A stretch of DNA of 60,154 nucleotides from Pseudomonadales bacterium (GTDB lineage: Bacteria; Pseudomonadota; Gammaproteobacteria; Pseudomonadales; Azotimanducaceae), in assembly GCA_007131295.1 (NCBI GenBank), contig SLQW01000094.1, forward strand, positions 1-60,154, in the 5' to 3' direction. Of this stretch, positions 41,925-50,381 are shown piece by piece. The position numbers and the translations under genes are program-made. Below the pieces are notes generated by a model. The model had not been told where the DNA came from. It saw only the letters and a program-made list of their open reading frames with translations, and did no database searches. The first letter of the stretch is position 1, and the number at the start of each line of letters is the position of its first letter.

Positions 41925-43021
41925 AGTCGCGCGAGCACCTCGCCGGCGATAGCCAGGCACGCCGTCAGACCCGGAGACTCGATGCCGAGGAGATTGACGA
42001 GGCCCGGAATACCGTGGGTTTCGCAGCCATCAATACGGAAGTCGGCGAAAGCCACCTCGGGCCCGCCCAAACGCGCACGTATGCCGCATTGGTCCGGATG
42101 CAGCCGCGCCGGCTCGACCTTCGGAAAGTAACGCACGATGGCGTCGATGAATGCCTGACGAGCGCTATCGTCGAAGCCGTAGTCCTCGCTATCGACCCAG
42201 GCGACATCGGGACCAAAACGTGCGCGCCCCGCGAGATCCAGAGTGACGTGAACACCAAGTCCGCCCGGCTCAGGTAGCGGGTAGACGAGATGCCTGAACG
42301 GCACCACCCCCGAATAGGCGTAGTAGCGCCCGCGGGCGTAGTGGTGCCGCGGGCAGGCATGCGGTGGCAGCCCCGGAATGGCGGCGGCCAGACGATCGGC
42401 ACGCAGCCCGGCGGCATTGATGAGCGCCCTCGCCACCACACGGCAGGGCTCCTGCCCACCGACGCAGACATCGAAACCCTGTGCCACAGGTTCGATGCGC
42501 TCCACCGGCGCATTCAGGGCCACCAGGCCGCCTGCCGCTTCGAGGTCGGCACGCAATCCGAGCAGTAGCCCGTGGGAATCGACAATGCCCGTACCCGGCG
42601 AATACAGGGCCGCCTCGCCGTGAACTTCGGGTTCCCGCTCCGCCAGAGCCCGGCGTGAAACGAACTGCAGCGGCACGCCGTTCGCTTCGGCGCGCGCAGC
42701 GAGCGCTTCGAGTTCCGCAAGCTGCGAGGCATCAGTGGCTACGATCAGCTTCCCGCAGAGCCGATGGGCGACGCCATGGGAGGCGCAGAACTCCAGCAGC
42801 ATGCGCCGCCCGGCGACGCACAGCCGCGCCTTGCGGCTACCGGTCGGATAATAGATCCCAGCGTGAATCACCTCGGAGTTGCGGCTGCTGGCACCGCTGC
42901 CGATCCAGGGCTCAGCCTCCAGCAGCAGGGTTTCGCAGCCGCTACGGGCGAGTGCGCGCGCGCAGGCAAGGCCGACGACGCCGGCGCCGACAACCACAGC
43001 ATCGACTTCGAAGGTATCCAT
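41909..43021 (-). CDS. FAD-dependent oxidoreductase (L-2-hydroxyglutarate dehydrogenase-like)
   Basis: A 370-residue DAO-type flavoprotein: AVVVGAGVVGLACARALARSG (FAD-binding), SGASSRNSEVIHAGIYYP, the region typical of L-2-hydroxyglutarate oxidases, and GIESPGLTACLAIAG at the C-terminus. It likely oxidises a 2-hydroxy acid and passes electrons to the quinone pool or oxygen; the exact substrate needs proof. Start at 43021 overlaps the epmC stop by one base. Confidence 0.88.
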   Translation of the reverse strand: MDTFEVDAVVVGAGVVGLACARALARSGCETLLLEAEPWIGSGASSRNSEVIHAGIYYPTGSRKARLCVAGRRMLLEFCASHGVAHRLCGKLIVATDASQLAELEALAARAEANGVPLQFVSRRALAEREPEVHGEAALYSPGTGIVDSHGLLLGLRADLEAAGGLVALNAPVERIEPVAQGFDVCVGGQEPCRVVARALINAAGLRADRLAAAIPGLPPHACPRHHYARGRYYAYSGVVPFRHLVYPLPEPGGLGVHVTLDLAGRARFGPDVAWVDSEDYGFDDSARQAFIDAIVRYFPKVEPARLHPDQCGIRARLGGPEVAFADFRIDGCETHGIPGLVNLLGIESPGLTACLAIAGEVLARLQATG

Positions 43022-43530
43022 CAGCCGCGCGGAGACCGGTAGCATTCGTACACGGCATTTCGAAACGCGAGCGCCCGGGGCGGCAAGCCAAGGCGCAACC
43101 TGCGCTCCCGCTCCGCTTCCAGTGCCGTTCGAAAGCGCTGGTGCGTGGCGCTGCCTGCCTCGAGGTTGTCCAGGCTCGGACGGAATGGGTATCCGGCTGC
43201 CTCAGCGAACAGCCACTCCAGGGCTTGCGGGCCCACCTCGACGGCCTCGAAGCGGTTCTGGGCCTCGTGATCACGCCCGTCGGGCGCATACCAGTACCCA
43301 TAATCGAGCAACCGCCTGCGCGCCGCTCCCGCCAGGGTCCAGTGCGCGACTTCGTGCAGCGCACTCGCAAAATAGTCGGCGCGAAAGCGCACTTCCGCCG
43401 GCTTGCCAGCAGCCGCCGGAACGTAGAGTGGCTCATCGAAGCCACCGCGCAGACGGACGCGATAGCGTTCGCCGAAAAGCGCATCGAACAGCTGCTCCAG
43501 ATCCCTGCAATCGTGTTCAGGTGCCGCCAT
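43021..43530 (-). CDS. epmC: Elongation factor P hydroxylase
   Basis: A 169-residue EpmC (YfcM): CRDLEQLFDALFGERYRVRLRGGFDEPLYVPA, then the metal-site region FASALHEVAHWTLAGAARRRLLDYGYWYAPDGR and FEAVEVGPQALEWLFAEAAGYPF. EpmC hydroxylates the beta-lysylated lysine of EF-P, the last step of its modification. The start is the ATG inside the last 14 bases of the cyclotransferase gene. No epmA, epmB or efp is in the window. Confidence 0.94.
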   Translation of the reverse strand: MAAPEHDCRDLEQLFDALFGERYRVRLRGGFDEPLYVPAAAGKPAEVRFRADYFASALHEVAHWTLAGAARRRLLDYGYWYAPDGRDHEAQNRFEAVEVGPQALEWLFAEAAGYPFRPSLDNLEAGSATHQRFRTALEAERERRLRLGLPPRALAFRNAVYECYRSPRG

Positions 43531-43987
43531 CGGCATCCGCCAGGGGCCACATGGCAAGGCGGTCGAAATAGCGCGGACTCAGCCAGGGCCTGCCGGCCAG
43601 GAGGTGACTCAGGTACGCGCGTTCCGGGCGCGCATGGGGTCGCAGGCGTGCCGGATTGGCAATGTAGGTCCACGCCACCTCGTCGCAGCCGTCGACTACC
43701 ACGCGGACCACCTCGCGGCTGTAGTTCACGGGGGTGCGCTCGAATGGATCCATGCGCAGAATCTGCTCCGGGTCCGCAAGTCGATAGAGTACGCCTTCGA
43801 CCACATCCTCGGGATCCCAGGCGATGTTGGCGTGGCCACTGCGAGGATGCTCCGGCGCTGCCTTGTCGAAGGTCAGTCGGTAGCCGTCCAGCCGGGCTCC
43901 CGAGATAGCATCGAACAGCAATCCGCGCGTTCGCACGCGCTCCGGGTTCATGTTGCTTCCAAACGCGAAGTAGTGGACGACGGGCAT
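43517..43987 (-). CDS. Gamma-glutamylcyclotransferase family protein
   Basis: A 156-residue GGCT-fold protein: HYFAFGSNMNPERVRTRGL at the N-terminus (glycine-rich YFAFGSN loop), GYRLTFDK, DVVEGVLYRL, and MDPFERTPVNYSREVV. The acidic catalytic residue of this fold is usually a Glu after the second strand; here the best candidate is uncertain. Family members release 5-oxoproline from gamma-glutamyl compounds. It overlaps epmC by 14 bases and follows the TusA-like gene by seven. Confidence 0.87.
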   Translation of the reverse strand: MPVVHYFAFGSNMNPERVRTRGLLFDAISGARLDGYRLTFDKAAPEHPRSGHANIAWDPEDVVEGVLYRLADPEQILRMDPFERTPVNYSREVVRVVVDGCDEVAWTYIANPARLRPHARPERAYLSHLLAGRPWLSPRYFDRLAMWPLADADGGT

Positions 43988-43994
43988 GCGCATC

Positions 43995-44258
43995 TCAGCG
44001 GTCGCCCTTGCAGAACAGGAAGCGGAATTCGCCGCCCGCTTCCTCCCGCCGCTCGATCGGATGCCGCAGGAAGCGACTGTACTGGTCGAAATCCCGCACT
44101 GAAGCGGGATCCGTGGCGACCACATAGAGCCGTTGACCTGGTGTCAACGTACGCATGCGATTACGCAGCAGCATCAAGGGCTCAGGACAACGCAGGCCAC
44201 GGGTATCGAGGGTATCGTCTGCTGTCTGCCGCCAGGTCGGTTCCATCACTTCCGCCAT
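43995..44258 (-). CDS. TusA-like sulfurtransferase
   Basis: An 87-residue protein of the TusA/YeeD fold: DTLDTRGLRCPEPLMLLRNRMRTLTPGQRLYVVATDPASVRDF, with the sulfur-carrying Cys24 in the CPEP motif. It passes persulfide sulfur between enzymes. The start at 44258 has ACGGAG nine bases upstream and leaves an N-terminus of normal length. First gene of a tight cluster with gamma-glutamylcyclotransferase, epmC and an FAD oxidoreductase. Confidence 0.9.
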   Translation of the reverse strand: MAEVMEPTWRQTADDTLDTRGLRCPEPLMLLRNRMRTLTPGQRLYVVATDPASVRDFDQYSRFLRHPIERREEAGGEFRFLFCKGDR

Positions 44259-44477
44259 CGTCACTCCGTTTCCGACGCAACCATTTTCAATCCGGGCTGT
44301 CGAAGAATCCAGTGGTCTTCCATTCGGGGTGACGACCCAGCTCTTGACAACGATCCGACTCCAGTCGTCAATGGGATGGCACGGGTTAGCGCCCGGATGC
44401 ATCCGGGCTGCTCACGTCCACTCTGCGCCTGGAATCGCCCACGGGTTGGAGTCCAGCAGGTTCTCCCGGAGTGCCCG

Positions 44478-45905
44478 ATGAAACGACATCTGATCCGCCC
44501 TGCCCTGATCCTCATCCTCGGCAACGGTATGTTCGCGCTGGCCGCCGCTGACGGCCTCGGCGAACCGCCCGCCGAGCCACCTGCAGCTGGGCCCTACACT
44601 CCGGTGACGGGACCCGACGGTGTTGCCGATGACGTCACCCTGGATCGCTCCGCTCTGGATCTGTTCTCCCTCGGAGACCGCGAGGGCGACAGCACTTCAG
44701 CGCTGTTCGCGCTGGCGCGGATCAAACAGGAGACCGGCGAGTACCTGGAGGCGCTGCAGACCTGGGAGGAAGCGCTCGATTTAGTCCGGGACCGCTACGG
44801 CCGCTGGGACCAGCGCAACGTGACTGCGCTCGCCGGAATGGGCGCCTCGTATCGCGGCCTCGACAGGTATCAGGAAGCGCTCGAGTTTTACGGCCAGGCT
44901 GTCTATATCAACCGCATGAACCAGGGACTGCATGATGCCAGCCAGCTGACCTACCTGGACCGGATCTCGGAGCTGCATGCCCTCAGAAACGAGTGGCAGG
45001 AAGCGACCCAGCTGCAGGAATACGCCTACTACGTTCATCAGCGCGACCATGGCGATGACACGCCTGAAATTCTGCCGGCAATCAACCGCCTGGCGGAGTG
45101 GTATCAGCGCACCGGCGCCCTCCTTAGCGCCCGCGGCCTCTACGAACGTGCGGTCAGCATCATCGAGGAACACTATGGCCCGGACGACATTCGCCTGGTC
45201 GAGCCTCTGCAGCGGCTGGCCATGACTTACCGCATGGAACGTTATCCGCCTGCGGCTGCGGCGCGTCGTGAGGAACCTAGCTTCAGGGTTTCCGCCGGTG
45301 GTCCCGGTCCGGAACGGGACCCGTTCGTGATGCACCAGCGTCAACCGCTCAATCCGTACGGCGTCGGCGAGCGCGCGCTCGTCCGCAGCGTGGAACTGCA
45401 GCTCGAGCATCCGGACATCGACCACTGGGAGCGCGCCGAGGCGTTGTTGGAACTGGGCGACTGGTACCTGCTGTTCGACAAGTGGAATCAGGCCATGAGG
45501 ACCTATGCCCGCGCGCGCGAAGTGCTGCGAGAAGCTGATGTGCCGGAAGAAGAGGTGACGGCAGTATTCGACGAGCCAGTGGCACTGGTCTTCCCGGTCC
45601 CGCCTGCGCCCTCACCGGCACCGTGGACAGAAGGTGTGCGCAGCCATGAAGGCTTCGTTTCCATGGTTTATGACGTCACCGACCGGGGCCGCCTGCGCAA
45701 CCTCGACATCACCGATGCAGAACCCGAGGGGTTGCTGGATTTCCGCTTGCGACGATCCGTACGCGCTGCCCGCTTCCGGCCACGCTTCGTCGACGACGCG
45801 CCCGTGGCTGCCGAAGGTGTGGCCTACCGACATCAATTCGTCTACTACACGCAGCCGCGGCAGGAGACGGCGAGACAGGAGCAGACCCTTCAGGAGGGCG
45901 GCTGA
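44478..45905 (+). CDS. Secreted TPR protein with C-terminal TonB-C-like domain
   Basis: A 475-residue protein: signal peptide (RPALILILGNGMFALAAADG), TPR repeats at roughly residues 60-260 (ALFALARIKQETGEYLEALQTWEEAL; YLDRISELHALRNEWQEATQLQEYA), another helix pair near 320-350, and a C-terminal ~85 residues (VYDVTDRGRLRNLDITDAEP, RAARFRPRFVDDAPV) resembling the TonB C-terminal fold. It probably works in the periplasm as a scaffold. It heads the 14-kb envelope cluster; a TTGACA at 44344 could be its promoter but the -10 is poor. Divergent from the TusA-like gene over 219 bases. Confidence 0.82.
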   Translation: MKRHLIRPALILILGNGMFALAAADGLGEPPAEPPAAGPYTPVTGPDGVADDVTLDRSALDLFSLGDREGDSTSALFALARIKQETGEYLEALQTWEEALDLVRDRYGRWDQRNVTALAGMGASYRGLDRYQEALEFYGQAVYINRMNQGLHDASQLTYLDRISELHALRNEWQEATQLQEYAYYVHQRDHGDDTPEILPAINRLAEWYQRTGALLSARGLYERAVSIIEEHYGPDDIRLVEPLQRLAMTYRMERYPPAAAARREEPSFRVSAGGPGPERDPFVMHQRQPLNPYGVGERALVRSVELQLEHPDIDHWERAEALLELGDWYLLFDKWNQAMRTYARAREVLREADVPEEEVTAVFDEPVALVFPVPPAPSPAPWTEGVRSHEGFVSMVYDVTDRGRLRNLDITDAEPEGLLDFRLRRSVRAARFRPRFVDDAPVAAEGVAYRHQFVYYTQPRQETARQEQTLQEGG

Positions 45906-46030
45906 GCACAGAGGCGGACTACATTCGCCAGGAACCTTGCAACGCGTAGCAGGGTCGAAGGCAGCAGCTTCGGCGTTCAGGGGTCATTCATGGCGTTCTG
46001 GCACCCTCCGAGGCAACTGAGGAGGTGATC

Positions 46031-47299
46031 ATGGGTATCCGCAGACCCACCATTCCTGCGTTGCTTCTGCTCCTGGGAGCGTTCGCGCTGGTCGGCTGCC
46101 AGAGTCAGTCCAGTCCATCTACGCCCTCACCGCCCATGCCCCCTAGCGCGCCCTCGCCCTCGAGCCCGTCGCCATCGCCACCGACCCCGCCTTCGGGCTC
46201 GCCCTCGCAGCCTTCGAGCCAGTCGCCCGCAGGGCCGCAGGCACCTCAGTCCGGGCAGCAGACACCCCAGCCGGGACAGCAACAGCCGGCCGGGGCGCCC
46301 TCGCCCGGCGGAGATACGTCCCCAAGCACAGGCTCGACCGATGCCGGCGCCGCCCCGGGCGACTCCGGCGCGGGAACGGCTGATTCCGACGCCGACGGTA
46401 GCGCCAGTGGAGACCAGGGTACGGCCGCAGGAGCCGGAGTCGACGATGACGGCGTCCTGGCCCAGGCGGTAGAAGTCTTTCGCCGCTCCGCGGCTCGCAG
46501 CCGCAGCGCAGAGGCACCCGCAGACGGAGACGAGGGCGTAGCAGGCGATACGGCCGACGCTCGCGCTCCCGGAAGCGCAGCAGGAGGTGCGGACGATGAT
46601 CTCGACGACCTTATAAGTGGCGAACTCGACGACTTGATCGCGGGAGGTGGCCAGACCGGTCGGGGTCGCGAGCCCGCGGAGGGTACGGAGGGCATGTCGG
46701 GTGACATGGACGGTGACGGCGCAGAAGCGGGTCCCTGGCATCAACCCGGTGCAGCAGGCCGCGGCCAGGATCCATCCCCTGAGGAGGTCTATGGTGACGC
46801 TTCCGGGTCTGGCGCCCAAAGCGGCGACGAGGGCGAGGCCGGCGGTACCCAGACCGCAGCCGAACGGCATGCGGAACTCGAGCGGGTGTTGGCGGAAGCC
46901 ATGGGCGATTTCGACGGTCGCATCCTCGATGAGCGTGCGGTGATCGTCGCCCGTCGCGGCAACGAACCAGGCACGATCGAGGGGGCTGGGCGTCAAGATG
47001 ACGGTGGCGCGGGCGCAGCAGACCAGCGCGGCGGGCGTGATACGGCCGGACGCCGTCCGGTTCCGCCACCGCCTGCACCCTCTGGTGAGGAGCGTCCCGA
47101 TGGCCAGACAGGTACCGCCGGCACTAGCGGTTCCGTGGGTGGCGGAGAGGTCCTGCCGGTCCCCGACGATGTCGGCGATGGTGCGGACGATGACGTCGTG
47201 GCACGCCAATTGCGTGAAGCCGCGATGGCGGAAACCGACCCCGAACTGCGCGAGAAGCTCTGGGACGAGTATCGGCGCTATGTGGCGGGACGCCGCTAA
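46031..47299 (+). CDS. Low-complexity lipoprotein of the envelope cluster
   Basis: A 422-residue lipoprotein (LLLLLGAFALVGCQSQ). After the anchor come about 70 residues made almost only of Pro, Ser, Gly and Gln, then long acidic Gly/Asp/Ala-rich stretches, and a conserved-looking tail (VVARQLREAAMAETDPELREKLWDEYRRYV). The layout suggests a flexible tether reaching from a membrane with a helical tail that binds a partner. GGAGGTGATC before the ATG is an unusually strong ribosome site. Family not recognised. Second gene of the cluster. Confidence 0.78.
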   Translation: MGIRRPTIPALLLLLGAFALVGCQSQSSPSTPSPPMPPSAPSPSSPSPSPPTPPSGSPSQPSSQSPAGPQAPQSGQQTPQPGQQQPAGAPSPGGDTSPSTGSTDAGAAPGDSGAGTADSDADGSASGDQGTAAGAGVDDDGVLAQAVEVFRRSAARSRSAEAPADGDEGVAGDTADARAPGSAAGGADDDLDDLISGELDDLIAGGGQTGRGREPAEGTEGMSGDMDGDGAEAGPWHQPGAAGRGQDPSPEEVYGDASGSGAQSGDEGEAGGTQTAAERHAELERVLAEAMGDFDGRILDERAVIVARRGNEPGTIEGAGRQDDGGAGAADQRGGRDTAGRRPVPPPPAPSGEERPDGQTGTAGTSGSVGGGEVLPVPDDVGDGADDDVVARQLREAAMAETDPELREKLWDEYRRYVAGRR

Positions 47300-47320
47300 C
47301 CCCAGTCAGGAGTGGTAACG

Positions 47321-48544
47321 ATGACCGGACGGCAGTTCGACTTCTGCAGTGGCTCCACCATCGGGCGTATCTGTGGCCTGCTGCTGGTCGCTGCAATCAT
47401 CAGTGGCTGCGTGTCCCAGACCGTCAAACGCGTGGACACGACACCGCCGCGCCAAGCCAGCGAACCGATTCCAGAGGAACTATTGCTGGATGTGGGCATT
47501 CAGCTGTTCGACCCCAATATTCCCGATGAGTGGCGTGAACGGGAGCGCGACGGGATCCTGCCCGAGGTTCGCAGGGCTGAAGCACGCTTCATGCCCTTTA
47601 TCTTGAAGGAAACGCTGGAGTCGACCGGCAATTGGGGCGCGGTGCGGGTGGTGCCACGTGAAACCCGGGCCGTGGACGTCACCGTCGACGCCAAGCTGCT
47701 CGAGTCCAACGGCGAGACGCTGCGCCTGCAGGTAGCGGTCGCAGACGCCAGCGGGCGACGCTGGTTCGATCGGGAGTATCGCTATCAGGCCAGCCGCTAC
47801 GCCTACGACGAAGCTGCACCAGCAGGCCTCGATCCTTTCCAGCAGCTTTACAACGAGATCGCCAACGACATGCTGGCCTATCGCGAGCGCCTGAGTGCAG
47901 CCGAGATTCGCCAGACCCGGGAAATCAGCCGGATGCGGTTCGCGCAGGAGTTTGCGCCGGAGGCGTTTGCTGACTATCTGCGGGAACGTAATGGCCGCTT
48001 CCAGCTCGTCCGGCTGCCCGCAGAGGGTGATCCCATGATGGCGCGCATCGGTCGGGTCCGCGATCGGGAGCACCTGTTCATCGACACGCTCGATGCCCAT
48101 TACGCACAATTTGCCGAGGAAATGGGTACGCCCTACACCGAGTATCGGCGCCATACATACAGCGAAGCCGTGGCACTGCGCGAAATGCGGGAGTCCGCTC
48201 GCAACCGTACCATCATGGGCGCGCTGGCCGTTGCCGGCGGCATTTACGCGGCGAGCCAGAGCGACAGCCCCTACGGTCGCGCTGCCGGTCAACTCGGTAT
48301 CATTGGCGGTGCCTACATGGTCCGCGACGGCCTTGCGCGCCGGCAGGAGGCGGAGCTGCACGCGTTGACGCTCAACGAGCTCGCCAATTCCCTTGAACAG
48401 GAGATCACGCCCAGCGTGATCGAACTCGATGATCGCACGATCACGCTCACCGGCACGGTGGACAACCAATACGATCAGTGGAAGGAGATCCTCGAGGAAC
48501 TCTACCGCTCGGATGTCGGCCTTCCCGCATCCAGCGACGGCTGA
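47321..48544 (+). CDS. Lipoprotein of unknown function in the envelope cluster
   Basis: A 407-residue lipoprotein (GLLLVAAIISGCVSQ). The first half is globular alpha/beta (WGAVRVVPRETRAVDVTVDAKLLESNGETLRLQVAVADASGRRWFDREYRYQAS). A glycine-rich hydrophobic stretch (NRTIMGALAVAGGIYAAS, GQLGIIGGAYMV) follows near residues 300-335, then a C-terminal unit IELDDRTITLTGTVDNQYDQWKEIL that recalls SH3 or BON-like strands. GGAG lies eight bases before the ATG. It starts 21 bases after the previous gene. I do not recognise the family. Confidence 0.78.
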   Translation: MTGRQFDFCSGSTIGRICGLLLVAAIISGCVSQTVKRVDTTPPRQASEPIPEELLLDVGIQLFDPNIPDEWRERERDGILPEVRRAEARFMPFILKETLESTGNWGAVRVVPRETRAVDVTVDAKLLESNGETLRLQVAVADASGRRWFDREYRYQASRYAYDEAAPAGLDPFQQLYNEIANDMLAYRERLSAAEIRQTREISRMRFAQEFAPEAFADYLRERNGRFQLVRLPAEGDPMMARIGRVRDREHLFIDTLDAHYAQFAEEMGTPYTEYRRHTYSEAVALREMRESARNRTIMGALAVAGGIYAASQSDSPYGRAAGQLGIIGGAYMVRDGLARRQEAELHALTLNELANSLEQEITPSVIELDDRTITLTGTVDNQYDQWKEILEELYRSDVGLPASSDG

Positions 48545-48644
48545 ACGCATGCTAATCAGGCCGCCCGGTTTGTGGCCGCGCGGACGTAAGGGGTGCATGC
48601 GGTGTAAGCTGCCGCTCCCTTTGGCCCGACTACGACGTCGCCCG

Positions 48645-48805
48645 GGAGCCTGTCGGACTCGGGCGATCGTAGCGCGCCGAGTAGTACGGCGAGGACAGAT
48701 TCCTTCGGTTTCGAGGCGCATAGTGGTGCCATGCAGGAGAAACCGGGCGAATATGAACCGCCGTCCCGCCGGCGCAGTAGATCAGCCCCAAGTCCGACAG
48801 GCTCC
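48645..48805 (+). repeat. 15-bp perfect inverted repeat bracketing the gap before the TPR membrane gene
   Basis: GGAGCCTGTCGGACT at 48645-48659 and AGTCCGACAGGCTCC at 48791-48805 are exact reverse complements, 131 bases apart, within the 270-base gap 48545-48814. The right arm ends nine bases before the next ATG, so pairing in mRNA could cover its ribosome site. No target-site duplication and no open frame are seen inside. It may be an RNA switch or a worn miniature element. Confidence 0.65.
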
Positions 48806-48814
48806 TGAAGCATC

Positions 48815-50380
48815 ATGACCGATCGCAAGACCGAAAAACCCGATGACGGCTTCGAGACCATTGCCCCGGCTGAGGTCGTGCTCACGCGCGAAGATCCTCA
48901 GGAAGCGCCCTCCCCGCTCGTCCGGCGGCGGCTACTGACCTGGGCGGGGGTGGTGGTGCTCGGTCTGCTGGTCGGTGGCCTCATTGCCGTGCTTCCCAGC
49001 GCCCTCAGGCCGGATCTCGAGAGCATCGCTGCAGGCAGCGAAGAACCTCCGGCCAGTGCACGCGAGCGCGACCGCAGCAGCGGCCCGGCGCAACGCGCCC
49101 GCGAAGAAGAAGATGAAGGCGAACCCGTGGCGCCCTACCAGCAGAGCCGTCTGGAGCGGGAACGCCGGGCAGTCGAAGATCTGATCACGCGCCTGCTCGA
49201 CCTGCAGGACGAACTCGAAGCCAAAGCGGTCGAACAGTGGGGCGTCGAAGAACTGGCTTCGGCCCAGATGCTCGCCGACGCAGGTGACGAGGCCTTCCTG
49301 GAGGAACAGTTCGACACGGCCCGAGACCGCTACGAGAGCGCCGTCGAGTCTCTCGAGACGCTCAGGGGCCAGGCCCAGGGGGCATACGAAGATGCGCTCG
49401 CCCGCGGCGGCCAAGCCATCGAGGATGGCGAGGCTACCCGAGCACGCGAGGCCTACACACTGGCGGCCGCCATCCGGCCCGACTCCGGCTCTGCCCAGTC
49501 CGGACTGGCGCGTGCGCAAGTGCTCGACGAAGTCCTCGCGAAGCTGCGTGAAGCCGAGCGTCGGATGGGCTCAGGCGAGCTCGAAGCCGCCAAGGCGGAT
49601 ATCGAGGCCGCTCTGGCGCTCGATCCGGACACCACCAGGGCACAGCAGGCACTGACCGAGGTTCGCGCCGCGATTCGGGCACGGGATTTCAATACGGCGC
49701 TGTCTCGCGGCTACGCCGCCCTCGCCGACAACCGCCTGGATGCCGCCCGTTCGGCCTTCCGGGACGCATTGAATCTGCGCTCGGATGCAAGTGAGGCCCG
49801 CGAGGGCCTGCAGCTCGTGGAGCAGGCCAGTACCGATCGTCGCATTGATGACCTGCGCCGGGAAGCAGAGCGGCTGCTCGCGGCAGAGAAGTGGTCGCAG
49901 GCCGCCGAGCGTTACGCCGAGGCGCTCGAACTCGATTCCACCCTGAGCTTCGCCCGCAGAGGCCGGAGCGAGGCCCTGCGTCTCGCCGACCTTGATGAGC
50001 GCCTACAGGAAACGCTAGAGCACCCCGACCGGCTCAGCGAGGACGTCGTACTCGCCCGCGCCAGGGAGCTGCTCGATCAAGGGCGCGCGGTCCCCGATCC
50101 GGCTCCAGGATTCGCGGCCCGCGTCAACGAACTCGACGAACTGCTGCAGATCGCGGCGGAGCCCGTCACCGTCCGCCTGCGCTCCGATGGCGCCACCGAG
50201 GTAACCATCCTGCGTGTGGCGCGTCTGGGCAGCTTCGAGGAGCGCAGCATCGAATTGCGGCCGGGGCTGTACACCGCCACCGGCAGCCGGCCCGGCTTCC
50301 GCGATGTTCGACTCGAATTCCGCGTCGCTGCGGACGGATCCGGCAATCCGGTCGTGATCCGTACCGAAGAGCGCATCTGA
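48815..50380 (+). CDS. Inner-membrane TPR protein with PEGA-like C-terminus
   Basis: A 521-residue protein. A cytosolic N-tail of ~40 residues is followed by one membrane helix (LLTWAGVVVLGLLVGGLIAVL, residues 40-60), an acidic coiled-coil linker, TPR-like helices up to ~430 (AYTLAAAIRPDSGSAQSGLARAQ; AAKADIEAALALDPDTTRAQQAL; ERYAEALELDSTLSFARRGRSEAL), and a C-terminal beta domain (ERSIELRPGLYTATGSRPGFRDVRLEFRV) like a PEGA repeat. The bulk should face the periplasm. It ends two bases before the next gene. Start lacks a clear ribosome site and may be controlled by the inverted repeat upstream. Confidence 0.82.
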   Translation: MTDRKTEKPDDGFETIAPAEVVLTREDPQEAPSPLVRRRLLTWAGVVVLGLLVGGLIAVLPSALRPDLESIAAGSEEPPASARERDRSSGPAQRAREEEDEGEPVAPYQQSRLERERRAVEDLITRLLDLQDELEAKAVEQWGVEELASAQMLADAGDEAFLEEQFDTARDRYESAVESLETLRGQAQGAYEDALARGGQAIEDGEATRAREAYTLAAAIRPDSGSAQSGLARAQVLDEVLAKLREAERRMGSGELEAAKADIEAALALDPDTTRAQQALTEVRAAIRARDFNTALSRGYAALADNRLDAARSAFRDALNLRSDASEAREGLQLVEQASTDRRIDDLRREAERLLAAEKWSQAAERYAEALELDSTLSFARRGRSEALRLADLDERLQETLEHPDRLSEDVVLARARELLDQGRAVPDPAPGFAARVNELDELLQIAAEPVTVRLRSDGATEVTILRVARLGSFEERSIELRPGLYTATGSRPGFRDVRLEFRVAADGSGNPVVIRTEERI

Positions 50381-50381
50381 A

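Noticed and set aside
44344-44371. Promoter for the envelope cluster (TTGACA followed by GTCAAT)
   Set aside because: The -35 is perfect but the -10 matches in only three of six positions; not strong enough to list as a feature.
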